DNA of 64,000 bases from positions 33,354,216 through 33,418,215 of the forward strand of contig OY740768.1 of the NCBI GenBank assembly GCA_963513935.1. Reading direction: 5' to 3'. Both the position numbers and the translations under genes were made by a program. Below, piece after piece: positions 36,115-49,500 of the stretch. The number at the start of each line of letters is the position of its first letter. The stretch's first letter is position 1. A model generated the notes under the pieces. It was given only the letters and a program-made list of their open reading frames with translations, was not told where the DNA came from and searched no databases. Source of the stretch: Aphrophora alni. Its lineage: Eukaryota; Arthropoda; Insecta; Hemiptera; Aphrophoridae.

Positions 36115-39100
36115 TTAATTTTTGAATAACAAAAATCCTAAAGGATGAAAGAAGAATGTTGAATATAATAAAAGACTCAATAATACATAAAATGAAAATT
36201 TACTTGTGTTAAATTATAGTATAGTGCTTTAAATTGCTATTTAAATTATGAAAATTTATAGTATTGATTCATTAGTGTTACGGGTCATAAATTTAAAATT
36301 TTAAAATTTTATTTTAAAAATTTAATATAAATAAATTATATTGCTATTACACAAAACTTTTTAATAAAAATTGAAATTATAGTTGGTTATTATTTGTTCA
36401 TTTTGTCACAGGTAACCGATATATATCCCTAAGTCTACAAATCTAAATTTATTATAATTCTCCGTGTTGCCATCCGTTACCATATTTGCATACTGCTTTA
36501 TAAAGCCGATAGATATTGAGTTCGTATTTTACATTTGATAAATCGACGCCATTATGTTGAATACGCTGAGGAAAAAATAAAGAATAATAAGTAACTTTAG
36601 GTCGTAAAATGACTTATCTCATGTACTTTAAATTTACATGCACTGATCATTTTGTGTCGCTTATATTTGAATATGTGTGTGTTTATAAAAATACAATAAC
36701 GTGATAAATTGCATCAATTTTCTTTAAATATGTTACTCGTGTAAGTATATATCACATTATTTTGGAAATCTGTACGGCAAATTTTAATTTGTTTACTCGT
36801 TCAGAAGAAAAGTGTTCATTTATTTGAGGTCATGAATAGAAAATAAGTCGATTTTGAGAGAATTGTAATTTTGTGTTTTTTTCTTACGGAAACTACCTCC
36901 AAATTTTGAGTCATAAAAACATAAATGTCCCGATTGTAACAAAATGTACCCACATACCAAATTTAATTTAATTTTCTCACGAGTTTGGGCTGCACAGACG
37001 ACAGGGAGACGATAAACAGAATTTATTTCCAAAAACCATTTTTTATACTCGGGAGACCTCAACACATATATCCGCAAAGAACGCGACCTTGATTATATCA
37101 CGTAACGTCCCACCACAACGTATTTGTCAGGAAGTAGTAACAACAATTTTTGTCTCCAATGTTTCATTATCACGAACGTTGGTTAAAATTTGTGTGACAG
37201 TAAAGTACAATTAATACATTGACAAAAATATACATATTTATCAATAATCAAAATCCCATTTAGTTTTTCTAGCTAACTGTACCCATACCCTGAGGATATT
37301 GAGCTGCTTTAGCATGGTAATCAATCTGACATAATTACATAATGTAGCACAATTATAAAATGCTCTACTTGGATTGGATTGGAACGTTTACCAATAATGT
37401 AAATTCATATGAACACAACATTTGCAAGCACAAAACAAATAGTCCAATAATATTGGGTTTGTTTTGTTTTTTAGTATTTGTTTTCATTGATAACATTCAT
37501 CGTCATCTGAAACAAATGCAAACAAGAGTATAATTGAATTAGTTCGGAATAAACCGACATAAGTGAAACATTCTTGAATATATTATTTCTAACATATTTA
37601 AAAACCTTTTTTATTTAGACAATAAGGTATAACATTTAACAAGTATTACATTGTGGGTAGAGAAAATAATTTAAAATTAACTATGTATAAATAAAACTAT
37701 CTTTTGAGAAGAAAAGCAGCGCGTATAGTGAATTAAAATAACTATAAATGTATTGAAAATAAACTACGATGCGTATGTTTTTCGCCCTTTGAACTCAGAG
37801 GCCACCCAGTTACCATGGTTACATTGGTCCCTGATAAAGGTGGGTTGTGACAGTGTTTTTCTGTATCTATTACATATTGATACAGGTACAGGTTGCTATC
37901 GGTTACAAGTTTCTGATACTTTTAGTATATGTTAACAGTCATTAAGTACTTCTAACAGCCCTAATGTATAAAATTGTGTGTAATTCTGCTCTCTCAATAA
38001 ATGAAGTGTGGAAAACGAATTGGAAAAACAGTGTAAACAAATATTGTTAATTACTGTTATATTTTATTATATTTGCTAATTAAATGTTAAATTTTTAACG
38101 TTTAATTATTTATTGTAAACTTTAAAACTATGAAAATTTAGACGAATTTTAATTATCAAGTTTGTTTTATAAAAATTATAATAGATTTAAATACAATTTG
38201 CGATTAATATTTATAATTTTATAGATATTAGACATCAACAAATAAAGAAACACAAATTTCCATATCAAAAAAAAAAAATCGATAGCAGCTTAAATTACTG
38301 TCATCTTCATCATTAAGCTTAATGGCAAAAACGTATGAAATTAGTAATAACATTAAAGACTGTAAGTAAATACTGTAAACGGAAAATTTCATTCAATGAC
38401 CTATAATAGTGATAATGCCCCCATATTTAAATAACTAAGCACCAAAGTAAACTTAACAGTATTTCTACGCTTAAGAACAATTATAATATATAAAGGAATT
38501 TCATATTTTGAAGGTAAGCTGTGGAAAATCAAACTATAATGTGACTTTAAATTGAGTGTTTTATCCTATCTGAGCATTGTGCATCTGATATTTTGATGAT
38601 GAAGGTACTCCGAAATGTGTCAATTAAGAATATTAAGCAGACAATGATAACAAGATGTGCTGAAAGTAATTTTGTAATGCTTAACAGTATGAAGAAGATA
38701 GAATAATATTGTTGATATCTTTAGAGTACCAGGTGTTAAAAGAAATGACGCTAAAATGAATATCTTGAAAAGAATAAAATTTGTAAAACTTCATGATTGG
38801 TGTTGAAAACGACACAATAATTAAAATAGAGAAGGCGTTTCTAGTCTTTGTCGTGTTTAAGACCGCAATCAATTATCTCAAAGTTTTAATTTAAAACACT
38901 ATTTTCTTGTGCACTATAAAAAAGTAAGAGAACGTTTGAGAAAATGTTTTCTAATCATGAAATTGTTTATAGTACTTCAAATGAAATACAACAATTAAGG
39001 ACTAACTACCATTTGTGATGATCAGCCTTTAGTTTGCTCCTCTCTAAGAAGAGATAATATTATGCAAGGAATGTTTTCTCGATTATGTTTGATTGAAATA

Positions 39101-39630
39101 AAACTGAGAAAATACATTGTTCATTGATGCAATATTACAAATATTCTTTTTAGTCAAGGATTAAAAGAAATTATAATTTGTTAATAAAATATAAAACTAA
39201 TCGAAATGATGCATGGACGTTCAAGGACGAATCCTAAAGCTTTGGTTGATGTTAAGAAATGTTTTATATTTGTTTCAGTTACATTGTGGTAATGAAGCTA
39301 CACCTATGAGCAACTATAGATATAATTCATGTTTTAAGCTATGTTTTAAATAGAAAATTCAATAGCACGTGCGGAAAAAGCAGCTAAACAGATTTCTGAT
39401 ATACCGCAAAGTTCAACAATGGTACAAAGTAGAAAATTAGCATGGATGTACATAGAAAAGGGGGATGAATAGACTAATTATTTTCGCTATTACCAGAGTC
39501 CCTGATCTTAAAACGTTCTTTAACAACACTTTTACAGAGGTGAAAAAACACCTCCTATGTAAGAGGAACACAGGTCTGAAAAAAAAAAACAAGATTGAAA
39601 TAATCATTTATTTGTAATTAACTGTGAGAA
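36115..39630. other. AT-rich non-coding DNA with X-box-like sites near 37.8-37.9 kb
   Basis: No gene or transposon was recognised. The frame at 36820-37077 (minus) has no known relative. The X-box-like motifs are listed separately. Confidence 0.4.
37809..37822. promoter_or_regulatory. X-box-like motif
   Basis: GTTACCATGGTTAC matches the RFX left half-site and AT-type centre well (GTTACC-AT). The right half, GGTTAC, departs from RRNRAC at one position. A related sequence, GTTGCTATCGGTTAC, lies 83 bp downstream at 37892-37906. Paired sites make chance slightly less likely, but no promoter is visible. Confidence 0.25.
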
Positions 39631-39636
39631 ACATAA

Positions 39637-39822
39637 ACTTATCGGTGGAAGAATCGTCATGAAGAGTATGAAGACGTTCTTACGTATTATGAAAAACAAA
39701 AACTAAATTATGATGAAAAAAAATCCGAAGTTGAGTTCGTTTATAACCAACCCTGCCCAATGGAAATTAAAAAACAATATAAATTAAAGACTAAAGCCAT
39801 TGCTTTCGCCAGGAGCTTATAA
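39637..39822 (+). other. Short uninterrupted coding-like stretch, possible exon or relic
   Basis: A stop-to-stop frame of about 61 codons without an early ATG. Its composition is unlike the surrounding low-complexity peptides: charged and mixed, with RHEEYEDVLTYYEKQK and EVEFVYNQPCPMEIK. About 260 bp upstream another open piece reads ARAEKAAKQISDIPQSSTMV (near 39370-39430). Together they might be a decayed transposon protein or a cryptic exon. No family was recognised and no convincing splice sites flank it. Confidence 0.25.
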
Positions 39823-39824
39823 AC

Positions 39825-42800
39825 GTACCTTACTCTATGTGGCAGGGGGGGGGTAATATGTAGAAACAATTTATGTCATTACGACAGGCTGGTTCGTCAA
39901 AATTACCAGTTTAATAAAAATTGTAATTTTTATTAATTAGAGAATTTTAATTCTTAAGACTTAATTCTTAGGGAATTTTATCCTCCACAATGTTGCAACG
40001 AATTTCAATCACAGAGTGAAGTAAATTGTAAAAAAACTGGTTCCCGTCACCATTTTTTTCCATACAACAAATTTGATAAAATACAACAAATTTAAAATGT
40101 AAGATACAACAAATTTGATAAAATATTATAAAAGAGATAAATGCATCAGTAATAAAATATTCTTGGAATTTTTTCATCTAAAATTTAGTGTTATTTTATC
40201 TACTTTTAGTTTTTACGATTTTTTCATTGAAAATTATTACCGTGTTGTCACGACAACGTTTATTTCGAATTATTTCGTAGCTTTAATATTTGTTTAAGTT
40301 TTTAGTTATTTTCTCAAATAATCATTTTACACTTGATCTTTTAATTTAAGCCTTTTTGCATTGACAAACTTTACGATGCGAACATATTACATTCTCTTTT
40401 ACCACAAGTACTTAAGTTTAACACTAATCATTATAAATTATTGTTACAATAGAGATTACCTTTTAAAAAAATAATACAATAATATTTTATTATTTTTTTT
40501 AATTAAAGGATAAAATAAAAACTGCATTTATTTTATTTAACATTTCGGGCATAGTAAAGAGGATTCAGAATATATTGGAATACAATGTAACCCAAACAGG
40601 AGTCACAATTTACGCCTATTTGTTACACAGCAATCAATTGAGGAACGCCCTATTTAATTAAATAAATTGCTCACATTAACGTGACTGTACGTGATGTATG
40701 TCGTTGCCGCCCCATAGTTGCTTCACCCATCCTAACCTTTTTATCTTCGATCCAAACATAACAACAGACGATTATGCTTCTATTGTAGTGGATTGCTTTG
40801 TTAAGAAAAACAATCTGTGTTTTTACTAAAATTATTTTATGACAAATATATTTCTCATTTTCGTGAAAATTTAATTATACATGGCTTTCTTTGTAGCTAG
40901 TATTTGTTTTTTAAATGTTCAAATTATATTTTCTACAATATTATATATGAATGTACGTTTTGTTATGATTTACCCTAATATTTTTATGTTTCGTTTAATT
41001 GTTTGTTGGTAATAATTTGATATTGATATTGTTTGATTTTAACGCTTTATATATATTGGAGATGCTTTCAGAGGCTCAGACTTAGAAACAGACTCTATTT
41101 GCCATGAACCACCTCTATTTATGGTGGTTTTTTATTTGTGTATTGCAATTTACATGTTGTCATTTTTTGTAACTGTGTTTGAAAAAAAAATCAGATAAAA
41201 TATAATTGTCAAACTGTCATTAGTACAAAAAACATTTCCAAAAACATTACGAAAATTGTAGTGTCCTTTACATCTCATATCTGCGTAAAGTCGTTTCCTG
41301 CCCAATTCCTCATACATCTTGGAATCACTGGTACAACTTAGGGAATAATTTCAATCATTTTCTAAAAGGTAATTTGCCTGAATTTATAAATATACCTATT
41401 TTAAATTTATTTAATATCAATAACCAATATAATCAAATGTTTCCAAACGATAAAAGCGAGATTTTATTGTATTTGAAAATAATTTTATCTTGAAAAATAA
41501 ACGAATGTATATAGTATAATGTTCTAAAATTTAGGATAATAATATCAACTTCATTTCCTTTTGTTTTTTAAGAACGATAATTTCCAAAATGATAAAATAC
41601 TTTTAGCTAAAAGATGTAACAAATAAATACGTTATCTTATTGCCTTAATCACTTATACTCTTACAAAACGACTATGTTAATATTGAGAATGGACATCAAA
41701 TGGAACAAAAAGGATTCTTTACATTTCTTAACCCAATCTAATTAATAGTTTTATTTTGTTATACGTAAATAATACATCGTCATCCCAAAATTATATTTTA
41801 TTTTTATAACTAACATTGAGTGTATTTTTACCTATTAAATAACGTTAATTATAGACACTAAATATTTGGCGCCACCTTGAATATAGACCAGAGTGACGTC
41901 CTGGTGCTTGTGTATTACAAACGACCTGTGAAAAGGGAGGGAAGGGAAGTCGCTACAATAAAGTCGTGTAGCAAAGGGAGGAAATGTTCTGAAGCGGAAG
42001 GGTGCAATTATAAGGGATAAAAAAAATTGTGTTTGTATAGAATCCGCATGAAAATAAATAATTTCTGAAAGAAAAAAATAAGAAGTCTATCTTTATTCTT
42101 ATATATTTAAAATTAATGGCATTTTGTTATCCTTTTGTAGCTGTAATAACAAAGGGTTTAATAAACTGTTTTTTCCTCTGTACGTTGTACAACGGAATTT
42201 CTAAAATATACATTTTTGTTATTAGGCTTAATAATTGTTAAACAAAATGACTTTTTTTTTATTGAAACATAACCGTTAATATTTTACTATGTACAATATT
42301 ACAATTTAGACATATTAAAAACATAATTATTTCCCTATCGTATAACACAGATTTATATTGCCATAAATTTCAAAAGGCTTGAAGCGAGGAATTGCATTTT
42401 GGCATTTCGTCTGCATGTTTGTATTTTCGTTACATTTGGTCAAATGGATCTACTGATCGTTATGATAACGGGTTGTGCAATTTGACCAAACGAGGAATTT
42501 GTAAGATTTTAAAATTGTATTTTCTGTTTTAAAATGGCGGCTACTAAAAATAGCACGGCTTGGACAAAGATGTCCTTACTAGGAATTCAACTCATTCCGA
42601 AACGAGGTAATGGTAAAAACGAGACATAATAACAATCCTACAAAACAAAGTTAATACTGTAAATTGAATCTTACATGCACCTAAATTGGACTATACTCAA
42701 TTCCTATGGATTATACAATCAGTGCTCCCACATATAAGTTCTAATATGAACATAAGAGAATCAACATGAAAGTATATTGTTTCATAAATAGTTCACCAGA

Positions 42801-44825
42801 ATTAAAAAATACTATTTTTGATTCTTGAAATTTTTTACAAATTATCATTTTTATTTTTTTATTTTGGATCGTAAAAACATTATCTAATCTTATTAGACAA
42901 ATAAAATGAACTTTTGTCAAGTGATGATGGGTCACAAATTAATATTTCTGACGTGAATTCCGGACTGTGAATTGATAAGAGAAATAAATAATGATATACA
43001 ATTACTTATAAACTATTACCGTTTTAAACTATTTGTATTTGTATTTTTTTTTAATTTTTACGATTTTTAAACGTTTGATAATAAATTGAGATAAAAACTA
43101 TTTTTGTTTTTTAGTACAAATATATTTCATAAATATTTCACAATTAATAGTATATTAACTCCAAAAAGCAATTTCATTAAATACAAAATTGTATAAAATA
43201 TCAAGTAAGGTGAAGAGACACTAAATAAATTAATGGGTCACTTGGGAGTCCCAAAATCATATTTATCCCCCCCTCTCTCTCTCTAGCCAGTCTTTCCTTA
43301 ATTTCTCTGAGGATACCCAATAAACCCAGAGGAAGAAAGGCGAGTAAAGTTTTAAATTAAGGTTTAATACAAAACGTGGTGCTTCAGCATATTGCACCAA
43401 TTTGGTAACGTTCTCTAATCAGTTTGAATATGAAGATTGAATTCCCTTCAACGAGTTATACATTTCATGATTAAAATAACAATATTTGACGTTTAAAATC
43501 AATCACAATTGAATACTGTTTAAAAACTATATAATTATTTTATACAAATAAAACATTTAAACCAATAGTATTTATATTTTTTAATCTAATTAAGTATATA
43601 CAATCACATACGCATGTTTATCTGTTCACTAAGTACCTTGTTAAATATTTTTAAGACCACCTAATCTAGAAAATATTGTAGTCTAACCTACATTTACAAC
43701 TAATTATGATAACTTCTCATTACTCAGTAAGGGCAATCATAACTGCAATAACATTTGCAAATATTAACAAATATTTGTAACATTTGTAATATTTGTTAGG
43801 TCAACATTTTGTCAATAAAACATACCCCATTGTAAAAAATGTTGATGGCAATTCAATTTAGGATTTGCCTTGTACAATATCCTAAGATTACATAGATCTA
43901 ACTTTACACAAATGAATGAATGGACCTAAATTTTGATGAATACCTTTCTTTTTTTAATTATTCACGAACTACGTCTATACGTGCCGATGTTATTAAATTA
44001 AGACCATACTAATTAGCACAAATGGTAACTATACAGCAAATTTCCTTAAAGAATAATTTTAAGATAAAAAACATCACACACACAGTCAAATTAAAATTAC
44101 AGTAGATTTAAATTAGTGTTTACCTGTTCTTCAAATTAATTAGATATTTTTATTTTAGTCCTGCACTGGTATGTAACTTCGTAGACTATGTCTAATTCGA
44201 TTTTTAGCTTTCTGCAACAATAAGAAAGAAGTACAGAAAATTGCCTCCCAAAATGCATCAAATTTTTAATTTACGAGAAATCAAAGCGCCTTCAACTCAT
44301 AAATTTATCAAAAATTATACTTATTAAAATCTGAAAACAATATAAAATAAGGGATTCTATTAAAAAAAAAAATAAAATAAAGTTAGCTGTCATATTGGAA
44401 GATGGTTTCCATTATTCAAACTTTGATAAAGGGGTTATTTAAATTCTATGAAAAAGTAAAAAAGGGTTTTTTTATTTATTTTAAAGTTTTTTATAGTTTA
44501 CGAAGTATTATTAGTATCTACAATAAAATGATTTTTGTATTTCATATTCATATAAAATTGTTGCATTAATTTTTATGACTGACGATGATCATTGTTTGAT
44601 TTAAACAAAATATATGAATTGTAATATATTTCTCCATATTTAAAAAATATATTTATTTTGTAGTTATATTATATATAATAACTATCGTATTATATAGAGT
44701 AAGTAAATAACTTTTCGAAAAAACAATCTTATATTAATATATAAGTACCTACATGTATGTAAAAACCTGAGTATTTGTATAATAGTAACATTAAATTAAA
44801 ATATAGTATACTTAAATATGACAAT
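39825..44825. other. AT-rich non-coding DNA
   Basis: Holds a 10-nt G run at about 39846 and a short direct repeat of ATACAACAAATTTGATAAA (40062-40125). A less AT-rich block lies at 41870-42010 (GGCGCCACCTTGA near 41869, then purine-rich). Near 43750-43800 there is a 10-bp inverted repeat, AACAAATATT/AATATTTGTT. No gene was recognised. Confidence 0.4.
41107..41134 (+). other. Perfect hairpin followed by T-tract
   Basis: AACCACC (41107-41113) pairs exactly with GGTGGTT (41123-41129) around a 9-nt loop and runs into TTTTT. In bacteria this would be read as a terminator. In this eukaryotic context it could be a Pol III stop or a transposon end. No RNA gene with box A and box B was found upstream. 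Confidence 0.4.
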
Positions 44826-44829
44826 ATCG

Positions 44830-45065
44830 TGGCTACCTTAGGTTTTGAAGGGTTGGAACTGATAAATGGGAATTCAGTAGCCCTTCAACCTACAAACCAT
44901 GTATTGGCCAGGACAGAATTCCCCTAAAGCAATTTGCTTTAAGGCGGATTACCTAGAAGAGGATAACGTCCATCTTATCTAAGGGTGACAATCCTTATTT
45001 TAGACAGTCTGGCGTCCGCAATAATAAAATCTTACCTCTGAAGTAAGGTATATGCGAGGAATTGG
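44830..45065. other. GC-richer unexplained block
   Basis: Less AT-rich than both flanks, with two small inverted repeats: TAAAGCAA-T-TTGCTTTA near 44925-44941, and CTTAC-CTCTGAA-GTAAG near 45032-45048. No frame gives a recognisable protein. It may be the untranslated end of a retroelement. Confidence 0.3.
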
Positions 45066-46499
45066 AACTCATTTTATTGTTCGTAAAGTACACAAAATAA
45101 TTTGTATTTATTTAAGAGTCGTATTTTCCTAATGTAAGTTTTAATCTATGATTTCATTTTACTTGTATTTTAATTTTTTTTTGCTGATAATAATGAGATA
45201 ACATTTGCAGTAGGCTACAACAGAAGACATGTTAAAAACTTACAGCAAATGTAATATTTTATTATGTTTTTTGAAGTTATTGGATATTGATAGATTGGTC
45301 CTATTATTGGTATAATTTATTCGAACATTTGTCATTAATTATGTACATATAGGAAGTTTCGAGAATTAAGATCAACTACTGTTGTCACGGTATATCAAGT
45401 GATAAAATTACACGTAAAGGACAAGTCTAAAGATTTTACTCCGGGACAATAACTATTATAAAAGAAAATTAATTGAAGTATCTTGTATAAAGTTAACTAA
45501 CCATATCAGCCCAACCAATGTATTAATAAGCCGTTGGGCTTCCATTAGTTTTGAATTAAACATTGAAGATAAAAATTTGTTTTTCTTAAGAGAGGCTGAT
45601 ATTTTTGGTAAATTCTCCTCGGTTATTGACTACAAGGCCACGTGCTAACATTAATAGGAAATACAACAGCAGAATAATCCGTTAAGTATTTACTTGTTTG
45701 GCACATTCCCTTTTACTGACTTCACCGGTGTAAATTCTTGATTCAATTTGGTATATAATTTCTTGTGTCAGTGTGGACTTTAGGTGACTTGTGATTTTCT
45801 TCACCACGTTTGTATATAGTCTCAGTTGTTCTGACAACTAAGAACTAATTCCTAGATTCCTTCCTTAGGTTAGTAGTTGTTTTAACATAGTCCTAAGCTA
45901 CTATAGTAAACAAGCTGCCACAAATCTAGTCCGTTGGGAAATAGCAAATAAGGAAGCAAGAGTATTGAGCTGTTGTCAATTCAAACAACACCCTGCACGA
46001 GGCTAGGCGAGCGATCGAGGCTACCGACCACGTCTTGCAATGCTAATAGAATTGCGTAAATAAGTATTTTTATAATGTTTGAGTAGTTTTTTATGAGTTC
46101 CAAGATATATGTTTGTTTTAATATTTAAACATGTTCAGTGTCACAGATACATTAACATTATATGTCACTTATCATACTTAAACACGAACCTATAAAATAA
46201 ATGTATAACAAATTTGGTTGAAAATAATAACTTTATCTCACATTTATATATTTAAGTTCATTGATTGAATGTAATTCTTTGAAATCTAATAAATGATCTT
46301 AATAATATAAATTATTAGCTTGGTTAAGAAAATTTATTAAGCACTGTTATTAATTATAACAGTAACAAAGGAACAAAATTGAATGAAACTAACTATAAAA
46401 TCCGCACAAATCGAGCAGATTAATTGACTTGGTCGTCCACGGATCCACTGATGTTTATCACTTTACAGAAGCAATAGAGATGATATTTCGTACCTTCCC

Positions 46500-46612
46500 A
46501 TAAAGGATAGCGATAAGAGTTAGAGAAAATAAACGTGACGTAATCAGGAAGTGCTGTAAACAAAGATGCGAACACACAGCTCAGGAGGTATTGACTCAAC
46601 AGGAAGTTTCCG
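46500..46612. promoter_or_regulatory. Possible enhancer-like cluster (GATA, CRE, AP-1, ETS motifs)
   Basis: Within 110 bp lie GATAGCGATAAG (46506), TGACGTAA (46536), CAGGAAGT (46545), TGACTCA (46592) and ACAGGAAGT (46599). The last two form an adjacent AP-1/ETS pair. Each site is short and could be chance; the close spacing is what makes it notable. Confidence 0.2.
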
Positions 46613-47039
46613 AATAATAAATATTCTCATATCCTTTGTTATTTTCATTTAATCCTAAATTTATCAATACTAACATTAGTAGTGAAAAGACATATATTGC
46701 TTATAATGCTGATGCAGTGTAAAGTAGTATTTAAGTACAAATTTATTAGTAAGGTCACAGACAACAGAGTATACCGCTTGTCTGTGGTAATGTTTACAAA
46801 TAAATCAGTGACACTTACATATTTATTTTTAAACATTTTTTGTTTTACGGTGATAATTATTTCCCCTGTAAAATATTAATATTAATTTTTAATGAAACTT
46901 TTATAACTTATATTTATTCATTTAGTCGAAAAAATATTTTTTTCGTTGAGAAATTTGTGATGATTTGTTTACAAACGAAGGAAAACAGCTATGGGTGTAT
47001 TTCTTTTTTTAAATTGTTTCCTTAAATTATGCTCTTTGC

Positions 47040-47230
47040 AACTGTGATGCAAAATGAAATGCACCGTATAGGATTTTTCCGAGCGCCTTAAATGAACGTA
47101 CAGCAGAAGAAACGCTGTGCCAAACGCCGTCACAGCGAGGAAACGAGCTGGCAAACTGGCCGGTTCCTATTGGTTTCTTCAGGCTCCTCGCTCAAACCAG
47201 ACTAGGTCGTGGCGGCTTGTATAATCAAGC
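47040..47230. promoter_or_regulatory. CpG-rich patch with a CCAAT box
   Basis: About a dozen CpG dinucleotides fall in under 200 bp, far denser than the flanks. A CCAAT box (CCAATAGG on the minus strand, 47169-47173) sits inside it. It could be a promoter, a 5' exon or an old GC-rich transposon. No TATA, initiator or coding exon could be tied to it. The minus frame 46969-47154 starts inside it but has no recognisable product. Confidence 0.25.
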
Positions 47231-48479
47231 CCTTTTCATGTTTTTTAATGTTATAGATTATCATGTGATAATGGAAATTGATCAACGCTTTCGAAGCGTC
47301 ATGTATTAATGTGTATACACAAATAATCGCATTCTTTTAATTTGAAATAATTTAAATGCATAATAATGAATATGTAATAACACTTAAATGTATTGAAATT
47401 GAAACAACTCTTCATTTGAAATATAATAGAAGTTCTAAAGAATGTTTATAATTTAAACATGCGATTTCGAGTTTAATTACTACTAAATGCTACATATAAA
47501 ACAATATATTTAAAAGTCTAGCATTTTGTTTCCGAATTTGTATTGTTATACGTTTGAATATAGGCCTATTACACATTTTATTAATCGTTTTAAACTAAAC
47601 TTAGGTATAATTATACTAAATAAATCAATCTAACAAAATTATAATTTCTTGGATTTATTTTTAAACAATATTATAGTGTTATGTTTCATAAAACCTCGAT
47701 GATTTCGTTTTGGCTATTTCACTTTTCGAGTTATCAATTTATCTCTAAAACTTCATTTATTGTCGTAGTAAATTAGTGCAAAAGTACGCACAAATCTTCC
47801 CTTATAAATTATTACAACTATGATATAAGACGAAGTGGAATCAAATTCCGATGTTTTTATACAAACTTTAGTAAATCAAGTAGTTTGTTGAATATAAATG
47901 AACGAGAATATAATGAAAAAGCTTTTGAGCGCTCGTACTATTTACATCTAGTCGAGTTCTCTATATTTAAATGAAATGTGTTTAGTTTAATACGGTACTT
48001 CATATATTATCTCTATTATATGAACTCTATTCATGGAAGTTTAAATTTTTATTTTATTTTTATCTTGGATGGTAACAAATTGGAAATCAGATTTTACAGA
48101 CGTTTGAGGATTTTCCATAAGACGGTGATTATTTTTCTTTGTTACATTCAAATTCTAACATTATATTACGTAACTTGAAACAATATTGATTTCGTTTTTT
48201 TTAAATAGTAAATGAGTGTTAACCTGTATACAAATTATCACAAATGAAATTTTATTTTATTTTCACATATTGCTCTAATGAATTACATGAAAATATACAA
48301 CTAAAAAATATAACGAATTCAAATAATAGATTCATAATACATTGAACATAGACACAGAGACAAATTAAAAATATAATCAAATAGATATTATAAACAAGGA
48401 AGCAGCCTTAAAACCATAAATACAAAATGTAAAACACAGATATATATTCCTGACAAGAATAAGTTTGTTCTATGTACGA

Positions 48480-49500
48480 CAACATGTAGAATAACTTAAA
48501 AAATAAATATGTTGGGTAGTGTCCTCATTTTAATGACTGAAGTGCATTATTAAATGGATTTTTCCCACCTTTTTTATTTTAAAAATCCTTTTCATTTTCT
48601 GATTTGGGGTGAATTTCCCCTAAGTGCAATTCCATAGCTTAAAAACGGATGCACTAGGGTATAATAGACGGATTTCATTGTTGGTAAATCACAAATATCT
48701 TATTCAGTTTACATGACTGATATTACCCTGTTAATTACTGTATCTCTATGTAAATTCCAATTCACCCTTTGGTCAAGTTTGACTTCAATATTAGGCCATT
48801 CTACTTCGTTTATTGCATTACCATTCAAAAGAATATTGTCATTAATCAAGTCCACGACTAATTGAGTGATGCTGGTATTAACCTAAATACCTAAATTATA
48901 AAAATATTTAGCAATGGAATTAACTTATCGCTTCGTAGCTCGTACTAAGTGCAATTTACAATCACTTTTAGTACAAAGAATTGTGTTGTCAACATTGGGG
49001 AAATAAGGTCATTGTTGAAAATAAGAAACATTAGTGGTCGCAAATTAAACTTTGTGGGACGCCATAACAAATTAGATACAAATTTGACCCAATCCCTTCA
49101 ATTAGTCCCGAGATTGTTATTTTACAAACCTCAACTGCTGTTCTCTGTCACTAATAATGACTTTATGCAGTTAAAACATTTCCACGAAAGTCGTAGTTCG
49201 ACAGGCTATCCATAATTGATCTTTATCAAGCTTAATTAAAATATATTCTACCAATTTTATAATTGCTGATATTGCAGTTTTACCGTTTAGAAATTTGTGT
49301 TACTGTTCGCTAAAATACATTTTACTTTAAAAAATAATCTATTAACACACATTAAAAAATATTTGAGAAAGATGAAATCAACGAGACTGGTCTATAGTTT
49401 TTGAGTTGATTTTATTCCACTTTTTAAATAGTGGATTGATTATTGCTTGTTTAAGAAGAGTCGGATGGCCCTATCCCGTAAATGTTAAATTGTTGACGTT
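48480..49500 (-). pseudogene. LINE reverse transcriptase domain, decayed
   Basis: Minus-strand reading in mixed frames. It starts with LLKQAIINPLFKK (usually ...K.A.I.PLFKKGD) near 49440, followed by a remnant of the NYRP(I/V)S motif. FLNGKTAISAI is the GFR.G.ST.TAI block. GVPQSLICDH (49052-49063 encodes GVPQ) and then PLMFLIFNNDL are the GVPQGS.LGPLLF..YINDL block. The YADD catalytic box just after it is mutated (around 48985-49000). Further on, VYYTLVHPFLSYGIA (about 48630-48680) is the thumb motif (...F.S.L.YGI..WG). A RTLPNIFIF stretch near 48520 matches the C-terminal LPSLYI-like segment. Stops and frame changes throughout show that it is inactive. Confidence 0.75.

Larger units (their letters stand above)
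45070..48375. other. AT-rich non-coding DNA with two GC-richer spots
   Basis: Apart from the motif cluster at 46500-46610 and the CpG-rich patch at 47040-47230, nothing was recognised. AGCCCAAC/GTTGGGCT near 45508-45542 is an 8-bp inverted repeat. Confidence 0.4.

Noticed and set aside
41869..41885. GGCGCC sequence as an LTR-retrotransposon primer-binding site
   Set aside because: No flanking long terminal repeats, polypurine tract or gag/pol coding sequence could be found.
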